A DNA stretch of 64,000 nt, taken from the NCBI GenBank assembly GCA_017520505.1, contig JAFXFN010000001.1:39793-103792 (forward strand). The letters run 5' to 3'. This DNA is from Clostridia bacterium (GTDB lineage: Bacteria > Bacillota > Clostridia > Oscillospirales > CAG-272). Under the pieces are notes generated by a model, which saw only the letters and a program-made list of their open reading frames with translations, ran no database searches and had not been told where the DNA came from. Each line of letters opens with the position of its first letter. The stretch's first letter is position 1. Shown one piece after another: positions 1 to 7,516 of the stretch. The translations under genes and the position numbers were made by a program.

Positions 1-1315
1 CTTCAAACACAACGCAGTCGGATGCTTCAAATCCGCAAAGTCTTGCCGTCAAAAGGAAAAGATCGGGCGCAGGCTTCTTGGGTAAAGGCAACGAGCCGTC
101 ACAGATGACCTTAAAATATTTATCAAGGTCAAGGTCTTTGGCTATTTTCGGTGCAAAAATACTTGATGAGCCGACACCGCAAGGCACTCCCTTGTCGTTT
201 GCCAGCATCAGAAGCTTTTCAATACCCGAAACTATATCCTTTTCGGAAAGGTCACGTGTTATTTCAACATACGTGTTTTCCTTTGTGTCGCCGACGTACG
301 TTCTGTCCTCATCAGACAGCGTCATCTCTGACTTTTCCGCAATATAGTTTACGATATAGTCACGGCCTGTACTTTTCAAGGGGAGATATTCCTCATCACC
401 TATCGTAACACCGAACTTTTCACCGCCTTTATTCCAGGCGATAAGGTGGTATTTTTCAGTATCGACCACTACACCGTCAAAATCAAAAAGACAGCATTTG
501 AACGTGTGCTTCTCTCCGTTTTTGTCGGTTATCGTAACACTTCTTTTATAGCTTTCGTCAACGAGGTCTGCAATTTCTTCATTTGCCGAGGCAACAACTC
601 CCTCGTCGCCGTAGGAGTATTCCTCGCCCTCAAGATTTCTGATTATCGCCCCTGCTTCCTTGCAGATTATAACACCGGGCGCAATATCCCAGAGATTTTT
701 TGTAATGACCACCGTGCAGTCCGTTTTACCCATCGCAACATACGCAAAGTCAAAGCAAGCCGCACCGAACATTCTTATTTTTGCTATCTTCGGGTAAAGA
801 AAGCCCATTGAATCGTGCTGTCTTTTGGCAACCTCTCCGTTCACGTGCGAATAGTCGCCCATGCTTGCAATGACGTTATTTATCGTAACACCTGCATTTA
901 CGTGTATTTTTTCACCGTTGAGAAATGCTCCGCCGCCGACGGATGCGTAAAAGATTTCGTTCGTGTGTGGCAGATAAATAACGCCGAGTGCAGGCTCGCC
1001 ATCAACGAACAGCGCACACTGAACACCGTGCAAGCATATATTTCTTGCCATATTGCACGTGCCGTCAATGGGATCGATTATCCACGTTCTGCCGACAAGC
1101 GCCTGTGTTGACGAGGTTTCCTCGCCGTGTATCTTATCATCGGGATATTTTTTGACGATCTCTGCTGAAAGATATTTTTCAATATTTATATCAATATCCG
1201 TTACAAGGTCAAAATGCGACTTCTGCATAACGGATGAAGCGCCACACTCGGCATACGTTTTGTATGCCGAGCGTATTTTTTCTGTTATAAATTCAATTTC
1301 GGATGTGAAATTCAT
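1..1315 (-). CDS. Inositol monophosphatase family / HAD phosphatase fusion protein (partial, continues past the window start)
   Basis: The first 438 residues are visible, starting at the ATG at 1315-1313; the gene runs off the left edge. Residues 1-250 are an inositol-monophosphatase-type domain: metal-binding GEE at 64-66, DPIDGT at 81-86 and a later WDIAPG that matches the family WDxAAG. Residue 278 starts a second domain with the HAD motif DFDGVVVDTE, Asp278 being the predicted nucleophile and Asp280 the acid/base, followed by a GSSS motif typical of beta-phosphoglucomutase-like cap-C1 HADs. Both halves are Mg-dependent phosphatase folds, so the protein may remove phosphate from one or two sugar or inositol phosphates; the substrate is unknown. 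It lies 2 bp after trpB on the same strand and so probably shares its T-box-controlled transcript. The missing C-terminus would carry HAD motifs III and IV. Confidence 0.85.
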   Translation of the reverse strand, partial: MNFTSEIEFITEKIRSAYKTYAECGASSVMQKSHFDLVTDIDINIEKYLSAEIVKKYPDDKIHGEETSSTQALVGRTWIIDPIDGTCNMARNICLHGVQCALFVDGEPALGVIYLPHTNEIFYASVGGGAFLNGEKIHVNAGVTINNVIASMGDYSHVNGEVAKRQHDSMGFLYPKIAKIRMFGAACFDFAYVAMGKTDCTVVITKNLWDIAPGVIICKEAGAIIRNLEGEEYSYGDEGVVASANEEIADLVDESYKRSVTITDKNGEKHTFKCCLFDFDGVVVDTEKYHLIAWNKGGEKFGVTIGDEEYLPLKSTGRDYIVNYIAEKSEMTLSDEDRTYVGDTKENTYVEITRDLSEKDIVSGIEKLLMLANDKGVPCGVGSSSIFAPKIAKDLDLDKYFKVICDGSLPLPKKPAPDLFLLTARLCGFEASDCVVFE

Positions 1316-1317
1316 AA

Positions 1318-2559
1318 TCAAAGCTCAAATCCTTCGCCGTAACCGTAATGCTCTGCAACGTAGTCAACGTCCTTGTCGCCTCTGCCCGAAAGTGTTGCAA
1401 GGATAGAACCGCCCGTCGTTGCGTGTTCCTTTGCGTATCTCATAGCAAAAGCAACTGCGTGAGAGCTTTCAAGTGCGGGAATAATTCCCTCGTATCTTGA
1501 AAGGGCAAAGAATGCCTTTACGGCTTCCTCATCGTCAACCGTTACGTAATTTACACGACCGCAGTCGTGCAGATATGCGTGCTCGGGACCAACGGAGGGA
1601 TAGTCAAGACCGCTTGCGATCGAGTAAACGGGAGCAGGCTCACCGTTTTTGTCTTTAAGCATAATGCTTTCAAAGCCGTGCATAATACCGGGCTCACCGT
1701 ATGTCATCGATGCCGCATGGTCACCGAAGCCTGAACCCTTTCCGAGAGGCTCGATACCGTATATTTCAACGGGGTCAGCCAAAAATCCCGTAAATGTACC
1801 GATGGAGTTTGAGCCGCCGCCGACACAAGCCGCAACGGCATCGGGCATAATGCCAGTCATTTCAAAAAACTGCTCTCTTGCTTCAAAGCCGATTACAGAC
1901 TGAAAATCACGAACCATAAGCGGGAACGGATGCGGACCGAGAACCGAACCGATGCAGTAGATTGCATCCTTATACTCTCTCATATACGCATCAAATGCCG
2001 CATCAACAGCCTCTTTAAGCGTTTTAAGACCGTGCGATACGGGCACAACTCTTGCGCCGAGCATCTTCATTCTTGTTACGTTGGGCGCCTGCTTTGCAAT
2101 ATCGACTTCACCCATATAAATATCACATTCAAGTCCGAAATAAGCCGCCGCAGTTGCAAGGGCTACGCCGTGCTGACCTGCGCCAGTTTCGGCAATAAGC
2201 TTCTTTTTGCCCATATATTTTGCCAGAAGTCCTTCACCCATACAGTGGTTGAGCTTGTGCGCACCCGTGTGGTTAAGGTCCTCACGCTTCAAGTATATCT
2301 GGCAGTTACCGATCTTGTTTGAAAGTCTTTCGCAGTGGTAAACGGGTGTGGGTCTGCCCTGAAATTCCTTGCGGATACGGCGAAGCTCATTGATGAACTT
2401 TGCGCTGTGGCAGATAGCCTGGTATGCGTCGCCGATTTCCTTGAACGCAGGCTCAAGCTCAGGGGGAAGGTACGCACCGCCGTAGCGTCCGAAGCGTCCG
2501 TCCTTTGTGGGGAATTCTTTTGAATATGTTACAAAATCCTTGTAGGTCTTCTTTTCCAT
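1318..2559 (-). CDS. trpB: Tryptophan synthase beta chain
   Basis: A 413-residue PLP enzyme that condenses indole with serine to give tryptophan. The PLP lysine lies in HTGAHKLN (Lys102), followed by the catalytic ETGAGQHG motif and the glycine-rich phosphate-binding GGGSNS. The length fits TrpB1 (about 390-410). It sits alone: no trpA, trpC, trpD, trpE or trpF is in the window, and the next gene is an IMPase/HAD fusion. With the Trp T-box upstream, its expression should rise when tRNA-Trp is uncharged. A solitary trpB may work with a trpA located elsewhere or salvage free indole; the window cannot decide this. The start is supported by an SD-like AGGAG about 9 nt upstream. Confidence 0.95.
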   Translation of the reverse strand: MEKKTYKDFVTYSKEFPTKDGRFGRYGGAYLPPELEPAFKEIGDAYQAICHSAKFINELRRIRKEFQGRPTPVYHCERLSNKIGNCQIYLKREDLNHTGAHKLNHCMGEGLLAKYMGKKKLIAETGAGQHGVALATAAAYFGLECDIYMGEVDIAKQAPNVTRMKMLGARVVPVSHGLKTLKEAVDAAFDAYMREYKDAIYCIGSVLGPHPFPLMVRDFQSVIGFEAREQFFEMTGIMPDAVAACVGGGSNSIGTFTGFLADPVEIYGIEPLGKGSGFGDHAASMTYGEPGIMHGFESIMLKDKNGEPAPVYSIASGLDYPSVGPEHAYLHDCGRVNYVTVDDEEAVKAFFALSRYEGIIPALESSHAVAFAMRYAKEHATTGGSILATLSGRGDKDVDYVAEHYGYGEGFEL

Positions 2560-2588
2560 TGTTTTTTCTCCTATATATTTTAGTGTAG

Positions 2589-2645
2589 TTATCTCTTTTG
2601 GGTTGATTTACGGCACTCACGCCATCGCTTTGAAAATATAAACAT
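2589..2645 (-). CDS. Possible 18-residue leader peptide between the T-box terminator and trpB
   Basis: Just after the T-box terminator there is a strong SD (GGAGGG) 5 nt before an ATG. The short frame encodes an Arg/Lys-rich peptide of 18 residues (begins [11 protein letters not shown]) with one Trp codon, and stops 29 nt before the trpB start codon. Either a translated leader or a chance frame is possible; the strong SD is the main support. A single Trp codon is weak evidence for attenuation. Confidence 0.3.
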   Translation of the reverse strand: MFIFSKRWRECRKSTQKR

Positions 2646-2660
2646 TTTCACCCTCCAAAA

Positions 2661-2905
2661 TAAAAAATTCCTGTCCTACTCATAGGACAAGAATAAAATT
2701 CCTGCGGTGCCACCTAAATTAACGGTTATCCGTTCACTTTGCCGTACACGCTCGATGTACGCATTCATATAACGGTGAATCTCCGTCGGCCATTACTCAC
2801 TTTCGCTTTCCTGCCGCCCTCATAAGTCCATTCATTGACCGCTTCACTATGGCATCGCACCCCCTGCCACTCTCTGAAAGCTTTACGGAAAACTACTAAT
2901 CTTAA
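2661..2905 (-). promoter_or_regulatory. T-box riboswitch, predicted tRNA-Trp specific, upstream of trpB
   Basis: On the minus strand the T-box core AGGTGGCACCGC lies at 2715-2704, preceded by an A/T-rich run and followed by a terminator hairpin (TGTCCTA...TAGGACA, 2694-2667) with a T-run. The 5' stem I region carries the usual AGAGAG motif (2875-2870). A GAATGGACT segment at about 2833-2825 offers UGG (2830-2828) as specifier codon, which agrees with trpB downstream. The specifier was assigned by eye, without folding. Confidence 0.85.
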
Positions 2906-2929
2906 TCAAAGGTTTCATATATTGACAAC

Positions 2930-2958
2930 ATTATACACCTAGGAAAATATTTTGTCAA
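2930..2958 (-). promoter_or_regulatory. Sigma-A-type promoter of the trpB T-box transcript
   Basis: TTGACA at 2958-2953 and TATAAT at 2935-2930 on the minus strand, separated by exactly 17 bp. This is a full consensus match, placed about 25 bp before the T-box stem I. Confidence 0.85.
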
Positions 2959-2992
2959 GTGCTTTTTTGTAAAAAGGCACACCTGCGTTTTA

Positions 2993-3021
2993 TTGACAGA
3001 TCGCCATATGTGTGCTATAAT
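2993..3021 (+). promoter_or_regulatory. Sigma-A-type promoter, divergent from the trpB promoter
   Basis: TTGACA (2993-2998), 17-bp spacer, TATAAT (3016-3021). It points toward the small frame at 3035 and the membrane protein at 3224. The two consensus promoters are back to back, with their -35 boxes 34 bp apart. Confidence 0.75.
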
Positions 3022-3034
3022 AAATTTAGACAAT

Positions 3035-3199
3035 ATGACTCCCTCAGTCAAGTGTTGTCCACCCATCATTCAAATCAATTCTCGCATTGTTTTACCGCTT
3101 TGCTTTTTGGTAAGCGGTATACCTTTTTCCGCATCCGCCGATGAAGCTGTGCAGGCACCGAACTTGGAAGATAATCTTAATGACATGAGGAATTATTAA
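3035..3199 (+). CDS. Possible small secreted peptide or remnant of a secreted-protein gene
   Basis: A 54-residue frame starting 14 bp after the -10 box of a consensus promoter, without a clear SD. The middle looks like a signal peptide: a hydrophobic stretch RIVLPLCFLVSGIPF followed by SASA-DEA, a plausible signal peptidase I site. Only about 19 residues would remain after cleavage, so it may be the relic of a longer secreted protein rather than a functional peptide. It lies 24 bp before the membrane protein gene on the same strand. Confidence 0.25.
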   Translation: MTPSVKCCPPIIQINSRIVLPLCFLVSGIPFSASADEAVQAPNLEDNLNDMRNY

Positions 3200-3223
3200 C
3201 CGAAAGTCAAATAGGAGAACTAT

Positions 3224-3685
3224 ATGGAAAAACGAAAAAAAATTGTACTGTCAATCGGATTTGCATTAATTTTGATTACATGTATTGTACATGTTGTTTT
3301 ATTTATTCATGAAAACACAATTGAACCGGTAGGTTTCTTTGATAAACGCATAAATGTTCCTTTTTATTTTATATTTGTCTTTCCGATAATACCGGAAGAA
3401 TTTTTATTATTGATAAGTGTGTATCAACTTATATGTTATAGTCCGAAAATTCCGGCTAAAATCTGTCATATCATTTCTATCGTTGTTCTTTGTGTTGCTT
3501 TGGTTTTTCAATTGTTAGTATTCACAGGAGTCATAACATATGATATAATGCCGAACGGACCAACAGCGGCAAGTTCACGTTTTGCGAGACTGATTTTATT
3601 AACTGAATGGCCGGTGATTTTCTTATCAATCATTTTAGAAAGTGTAAAAAGCGGGATAAAATTCAGACCGAATAATATTGGCTGA
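3224..3685 (+). CDS. Small hypothetical membrane protein (four predicted transmembrane segments)
   Basis: 153 residues, start supported by AGGAG at 3211-3215. Hydrophobic segments are at about residues 8-28, 46-68, 80-103 and 125-143, with a basic N-terminus (MEKRKK) and a short polar C-terminus. I recognise no family motif. The composition is more AT-rich (many Ile and Phe codons) than the neighbouring housekeeping genes, which could reflect later acquisition. It is probably transcribed from the promoter at 2993-3021 and ends before a good terminator at 3718-3751. No function is proposed. Confidence 0.65.
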   Translation: MEKRKKIVLSIGFALILITCIVHVVLFIHENTIEPVGFFDKRINVPFYFIFVFPIIPEEFLLLISVYQLICYSPKIPAKICHIISIVVLCVALVFQLLVFTGVITYDIMPNGPTAASSRFARLILLTEWPVIFLSIILESVKSGIKFRPNNIG

Positions 3686-3717
3686 AATTGATCTGTAGTC
3701 GCAGAAAAAATAAAAAC

Positions 3718-3751
3718 AAATCGGCGGAGATATTTTTCTCCGTCGATTTTT
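3718..3751 (+). terminator. Rho-independent terminator after the membrane protein gene
   Basis: The stem AAATCGGCGGAG pairs with CTCCGTCGATTT around an ATATTTTT loop, and the sequence ends in a T-run. Confidence 0.8.
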
Positions 3752-3785
3752 GATTATTGGCGTAAACATAAAATGCAACGAAAAA

Positions 3786-3805
3786 GGGCGATTCGCAAAT
3801 CGCCC
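3786..3805 (-). terminator. Terminator hairpin downstream of jag
   Basis: Perfect inverted repeat GGGCGATT-CGCA-AATCGCCC. Read on the minus strand it lies 33 nt after the jag stop and is followed by TTTTTCG, so it can end the rpmH-to-jag transcript. Confidence 0.7.
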
Positions 3806-3837
3806 CCACGAAGTCCTTGTGAGAACCTCGAATTTAA

Positions 3838-4485
3838 TTATGCCTGTGTTTTTTTGTCGAGTGCAACTACGACCTTGCGGTTAGATTCCTGACCTACAGA
3901 GAATGTAGTAATGCCTTCGATACCCTGAATTTCAGAGTGGATGATACGTCTTTCCTGCGCCGGCATAGGCTCAAGAGTTACGTTTCTTCTTGTTCTTCTT
4001 ACTCTCTCCGCTGTTCTTCTTGCAAGCGCACGGAGTGTATCCTCACGCTTTGCACGGTAATTTTCGATGTCAACCACGATTCTTGTATACGCTCTGTCAT
4101 CGTTTTCACCGTCTTTTTTGTTTGCGGCAAGATTTGTAAGATACTGGAGCGAATCAAGCGTGTCGCCGTGGTGACCGATGAGGATGCCTGCATCCTCGCC
4201 GCTGATGCTGATGGTTGCGCCGTCGTTGTTTTCAACAACGTTTACTTCAGCTGAAAGCTCCATATTTTTGATAAGTGTTTTTATAAATTCTGTTGCTGTT
4301 TTAAGCGGGGGCACGGTATAAGAAACCTTTACCTTTGCGGGGGTTGCACCCATACCGAGGAAGCCTTTTTTCGCTTCTTCAACAACTTCGTAGGTAACGT
4401 CGGAAAGCTCAACTCCGAGCTGTGCGCAAGCATCTGCAAGTGCAATCTCAGTCGTTTTTCCGACAACTGTAATTTCCTTTTTCAT
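3838..4485 (-). CDS. jag: RNA-binding protein Jag/KhpB (SpoIIIJ-associated)
   Basis: 215 residues with the usual three parts: a Jag-N domain (residues 1-55, with the KKGFLGMGATPAKVKV motif), a KH-type domain holding the ISGEDAGILIGHHGDTL signature (about 90-110), and a C-terminal R3H domain (about 150-210, with ERRIIHSEI). Jag binds RNA and affects cell elongation and, in spore-formers, SpoIIIJ function. It is the last gene of the rpmH-rnpA-yidD-yidC-jag block, 39 bp after yidC. The sequence is complete and typical. Confidence 0.93.
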   Translation of the reverse strand: MKKEITVVGKTTEIALADACAQLGVELSDVTYEVVEEAKKGFLGMGATPAKVKVSYTVPPLKTATEFIKTLIKNMELSAEVNVVENNDGATISISGEDAGILIGHHGDTLDSLQYLTNLAANKKDGENDDRAYTRIVVDIENYRAKREDTLRALARRTAERVRRTRRNVTLEPMPAQERRIIHSEIQGIEGITTFSVGQESNRKVVVALDKKTQA

Positions 4486-4524
4486 TTTGTCTCCGACCGC
4501 TTATGCGGTAATTTGATTTTTGAA

Positions 4525-5745
4525 TTATTCCTCGCCGTCGTTCTCTTTTTTGTCGTCTTTAAGCTCCGCTTTTGCTATTGACTTTTTGCCCTGTTCGTTT
4601 TTCTTTTGGAATACGGAGTCATCCTCCATACTGTCGTCAGCTTTACGTCTGGGGATATATTCCTCGTCATCGTCAATGTGGTGCAGTGAACGCTTGGGAT
4701 TTTCCTTTTTCTCTGCCGCCTGAGCCTTTTTAGCCGCTGCCGCTTCCTTTTCGGCTTCCTTCTGCATCTGTCTTATCTCCTCATCCGTAAGCTTCGGAAT
4801 GGGGTACATTTTAGAAAGAAGTATCTGCTGGCCAAGACCGAGCACGTTCTGGTATACCCAGTAGAAAGCAAGCGCTGTGGGAAGGCTGTAGCTGATGAAG
4901 GCGGAAAGTGCGGGCATCATTATATCCATCATCTTCATGGACATATTGTTTGCCGCATCCTGCGACGCCATAGGCTGATATGTGAATTTCTTCTGTATCT
5001 TCATTGTGAAGTACATAGCAAGAAATACGATAACGGGAACGAGCAAGTAAAGTCCCGATGCGAGATTCGGCGCTTTGCCGAGGTCGATAAATCCGAAAAG
5101 ATTGAAGTTCGGAAGATCGGGGGAATTGAGTCTTGCTGCAATATCAGAGCAATACGTGCTCCAATCCGATATTGCCGCACCGCTTACGTCAACCGCACCC
5201 TCGGGAACGATACCGTCCTTGGGGAAAGCGTTGATTATAGATTCCGCACCGTTTTTGTTGATATAACTGAGTACGTTAATAGCGGCGGTATACGTTGAAT
5301 TGACAACACCGTTAAGATATCCCGTTGCACGGTTATACGCCTCTGTTATCGTTTCGATCTGTGCTGTTGAGAAACGGCACACGTAATAAAGCGGATTCTG
5401 AATGATGGAATAAAGCGACAAAAGCACGGGAAGCTGTATAAGCATGGGAAGGCATCCGCCGAACTGGCTGTAGCCCTCTTTCTGATACATTTCCTGTATC
5501 TCCATTGTCATCTTCTGCTGTGTTTGTTTATCCGTACGGCCTCTGTATTTCTTGCGTATTGCAAGCTCCTTAGGGCGAAGCTGTGCGGATTTCACCGAGT
5601 TTTTCTGCTGCTTGATACTGAGTGGGAAAAGAATGATCTTAACGATCAGCGCAAACAGAAAAAGCGCCAGTGCGTAGTTATGGAACGATATTTTATCGCA
5701 AAATATCATTACATATTTAAGTATTTCGGCAAGCCAATCGAACAT
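4525..5745 (-). CDS. yidC: Membrane protein insertase YidC/SpoIIIJ
   Basis: 406 residues. YidC/Oxa1-family insertase that helps membrane proteins fold into the lipid bilayer. The conserved core includes the first transmembrane segment with the groove arginine-containing region (PLSIKQQKNS), a charged cytoplasmic hairpin (residues 48-85) and GGCLPMLIQLPVLLSLY. About 95 residues separate the second and third core helices, longer than in minimal Gram-positive forms. The C-terminal 80 residues are highly charged (Lys/Glu/Asp rich), as expected for ribosome contact. No lipoprotein-type signal is obvious at the N-terminus. It lies 8 bp after yidD. Confidence 0.93.
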   Translation of the reverse strand: MFDWLAEILKYVMIFCDKISFHNYALALFLFALIVKIILFPLSIKQQKNSVKSAQLRPKELAIRKKYRGRTDKQTQQKMTMEIQEMYQKEGYSQFGGCLPMLIQLPVLLSLYSIIQNPLYYVCRFSTAQIETITEAYNRATGYLNGVVNSTYTAAINVLSYINKNGAESIINAFPKDGIVPEGAVDVSGAAISDWSTYCSDIAARLNSPDLPNFNLFGFIDLGKAPNLASGLYLLVPVIVFLAMYFTMKIQKKFTYQPMASQDAANNMSMKMMDIMMPALSAFISYSLPTALAFYWVYQNVLGLGQQILLSKMYPIPKLTDEEIRQMQKEAEKEAAAAKKAQAAEKKENPKRSLHHIDDDEEYIPRRKADDSMEDDSVFQKKNEQGKKSIAKAELKDDKKENDGEE

Positions 5746-5753
5746 TTAATGCC

Positions 5754-6002
5754 TTACTCCTCTTTTTTTCGCTGTGGCGGGCGTATGCCTTTTTCGGGTA
5801 CGGGATCGTAACCGCCTTTACAAAAAGGGTTACAACGCAGTATCCGCCAAACACTCAGGCACAGTCCCATAAAAAATCCTCGTTTGGAAAAAGCCTCGTA
5901 CGCATATTGCGAGCACGAGGGTGTGAACCTGCAGCATCTCGGCTTGATAGGGGAAATAAAACGCTGATATATACGTATAATAAACATAAAAACGTATTTC
6001 AT
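5754..6002 (-). CDS. yidD: Membrane protein insertion efficiency factor YidD
   Basis: 82 residues with the family core [26 protein letters not shown] and a downstream [13 protein letters not shown]. YidD assists YidC-dependent insertion and binds the membrane through an amphipathic N-terminus. Its ATG overlaps the rnpA stop codon (ATGA), which indicates translational coupling. Confidence 0.93.
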   Translation of the reverse strand: MKYVFMFIIRIYQRFISPIKPRCCRFTPSCSQYAYEAFSKRGFFMGLCLSVWRILRCNPFCKGGYDPVPEKGIRPPQRKKEE

Positions 6003-6376
6003 TCAATTATCATTCCCGTTTTTCTGAAAGCTTCCGTCAGGTCTTTAAACACTTCGTCGGTTTTTGCTTTTGTTGCCGCACCTCTTGCGGCGATAACGAC
6101 AAGCTGACCTGTTTTTACGTTATATTCTTTTTGGGCTTTATAGTATGCCTCACGCATAACTCTCTTTGCTCTGTTACGCAAAGGAGCACCGCCGAGCTTC
6201 TTGGTGACGGTAAAACCGACACGGTTAATCCTCAATTTTAACGGATGCGCCCGCTGTAAACGGGAAGCGTGATAATCGGGTAAAACATAAACACAGACCG
6301 TATGCGTAATGGCTTTTTTGCCTTTTGCATAGGCCTTGGAAAACAAATGGTTTTCAGTAATGGCGTAAAGCTTCAT
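5999..6376 (-). CDS. rnpA: Ribonuclease P protein component
   Basis: 125 residues. The protein subunit of RNase P, which matures the 5' end of tRNAs together with the catalytic RNA. It contains the RNP-type basic motif [13 protein letters not shown] (about residues 68-80), preceded by [17 protein letters not shown]. Its position between rpmH and yidD matches the ancestral gene order. Confidence 0.94.
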   Translation of the reverse strand: MKLYAITENHLFSKAYAKGKKAITHTVCVYVLPDYHASRLQRAHPLKLRINRVGFTVTKKLGGAPLRNRAKRVMREAYYKAQKEYNVKTGQLVVIAARGAATKAKTDEVFKDLTEAFRKTGMIIE

Positions 6377-6419
6377 TTACCAAGTCCTGCCTCGGTACAA
6401 ATTTTGTAAATAAAAGTAT

Positions 6420-6447
6420 GCCCCCGTTTTATCAAAAAACGAGGGAT
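6420..6447 (-). terminator. Hairpin between rpmH and rnpA (possible attenuator)
   Basis: On the minus strand CCCTCGTTTT pairs with AAAACGGGGG around a TTGAT loop. No T-run follows directly, so it may be a partial terminator or a processing site that lets rpmH be expressed more than rnpA. Confidence 0.4.
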
Positions 6448-6499
6448 GGGCTGATGACATTATGTCAACAGCCCTTTGAAAACATTTTTTTCGCAAGAA

Positions 6500-6634
6500 T
6501 TAATAAGTAAGTCTTGCTCTGCCCTTAGCGCGACGACGCTTGAGGACTTTTCTGCCGTTAGCAGTCTTCATTCTCTTTCTGAAGCCATGTTCTTTCTTTC
6601 TCTGGCGTTTCTTAGGCTGATATGTTCTGAGCAT
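6500..6634 (-). CDS. rpmH: 50S ribosomal protein L34
   Basis: 44 residues, very basic, beginning [20 protein letters not shown]. The ATG at 6634-6632 is preceded by AAAGGAGG, a full SD, so longer readings of the frame are not the real start. L34 is part of the large ribosomal subunit. It heads the rnpA-yidD-yidC-jag cluster. Confidence 0.95.
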   Translation of the reverse strand: MLRTYQPKKRQRKKEHGFRKRMKTANGRKVLKRRRAKGRARLTY

Positions 6635-6737
6635 TTTGGAACCTCCTTTGTAATAAGCGGAATAATTATATACAGATGCCCCGATTACAGCACCGACATA
6701 ATCAATCATTCTGCCCTTTATACGGGCAAGCGGATTT

Positions 6738-6766
6738 ATTATAGAACAAAGGGTGTGTTTTGTCAA
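6738..6766 (-). promoter_or_regulatory. Promoter of the rpmH-rnpA-yidD-yidC-jag cluster
   Basis: TTGACA (6766-6761) and TATAAT (6743-6738) on the minus strand with a 17-bp spacer; full consensus, as expected for a strongly expressed ribosomal gene. The rest of 6767-6910 holds no dnaA and no DnaA-box cluster that I can see. Confidence 0.85.
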
Positions 6767-6910
6767 TAGTTATTGCGATTTTATTTTGTAAATTTTTTAA
6801 GAATCGGTATTTTTCCATAAAAAACCACGGATATTTGTATTTTCCCACGGAAAAACTAATCTCGGCGCAGTAAGAAAGACACTGCGCAATTAAGAAAGGA
6901 TATACGGACT

Positions 6911-7207
6911 ATGAGAAAAATATATTTACCGATTCTTGCTTTGGCAGTGTCACTTTCGTTTTGCGCATGCGGAACAGATGATATGGGCACGGGAACATCA
7001 GACGGTACAAAAGCACCGTCAACAAGCAAGGTAACGGACAGAGTTACGGAGCGTGTAACGGACGAAGTGACTGTTTATGAAACAATACCTTCCACAGATG
7101 ACGTAAGCGACACCGTTAACGACGGTGATAGTGGCGGTCTTCCCGAAATAGTAACCGATGCCGTGAGCGACATCAGAGGCTTCTTTGGAAGAATGACCGA
7201 CAAATAA
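6911..7207 (+). CDS. Small Thr/Asp-rich lipoprotein
   Basis: 98 residues. A lipoprotein signal peptide (MRKIYLPILALAVSLSFCACG) has a lipobox ending at Cys18 or Cys20. The rest is a low-complexity, Thr/Asp/Val-rich acidic tail with repeated VT(D/E)RVT units and no recognisable domain. Similar VTDAVTDAETD spacer text follows the lipobox of the glucosaminidase at 39287, so this may be a linker-only surface protein or a truncated relative. SD AAGGA lies 8 nt upstream. A terminator follows at once. Confidence 0.7.
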   Translation: MRKIYLPILALAVSLSFCACGTDDMGTGTSDGTKAPSTSKVTDRVTERVTDEVTVYETIPSTDDVSDTVNDGDSGGLPEIVTDAVSDIRGFFGRMTDK

Positions 7208-7211
7208 TCAA

Positions 7212-7250
7212 AAAATACCGATGCGGATTTATTTTTTCGCATCGGTATTT
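7212..7250 (+). terminator. Terminator after the small lipoprotein
   Basis: AAATACCGATGCG pairs perfectly with CGCATCGGTATTT around an A/T loop and is followed by T-rich sequence. Confidence 0.8.
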
Positions 7251-7266
7251 GAATTTCAAAACGTGC

Positions 7267-7494
7267 CGTCCAGTTCGCTTTGCGAACTGATTGGCGCCGA
7301 CCTCTCGCCGATTTCAAACGGGTCGTCCGGTTCGCTTTGCGAACTGATTGGCGCCGCCCCCTTGTCGATTCCAAACGGGTCGTCCGGTTCGCTTTGCGAA
7401 CTGATTGGCGCCGACCCCTCGCCGATTCCAAACGGGTCGTCCGGTTCGCTTTGCGAACTGATTGGCGCCGACCCCTTGTCGATTCCAAACGGGT
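7267..7494. repeat. Tandem array: four copies of a 57-bp unit
   Basis: Units start at 7267, 7324, 7381 and 7438, exactly 57 bp apart. Each holds the palindrome GTTCGC-TTT-GCGAAC, then TTGGCGCC and a variable CCCCTCGCCG / CCCCTTGTCG segment. There are only a few substitutions between units. 57 is a multiple of 3, which keeps several frames open on both strands, but the units sit between two convergent genes and the encoded repeats look non-coding. The array is followed by a short related segment at 7495-7516. Confidence 0.9.
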
Positions 7495-7516
7495 CGTCGA
7501 GGGCGCCGACCCCTAC
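7495..7516. repeat. Dispersed GC-rich repeat overlapping the rarA stop codon
   Basis: CGTCGAGGGCGCCG followed by ACCCCTAC. It closes the 57-bp array and supplies the rarA stop codon (CTA read as TAG). A near-identical inverted copy lies at 42300-42324. Confidence 0.7.

Noticed and set aside
6635..6910. Origin of replication next to rpmH
   Set aside because: No cluster of TTATCCACA-type boxes and no dnaA next to it; only a promoter and A/T-rich sequence.
7267..7494. CRISPR array
   Set aside because: Units are directly adjacent with no unique spacers, and no cas genes are present.
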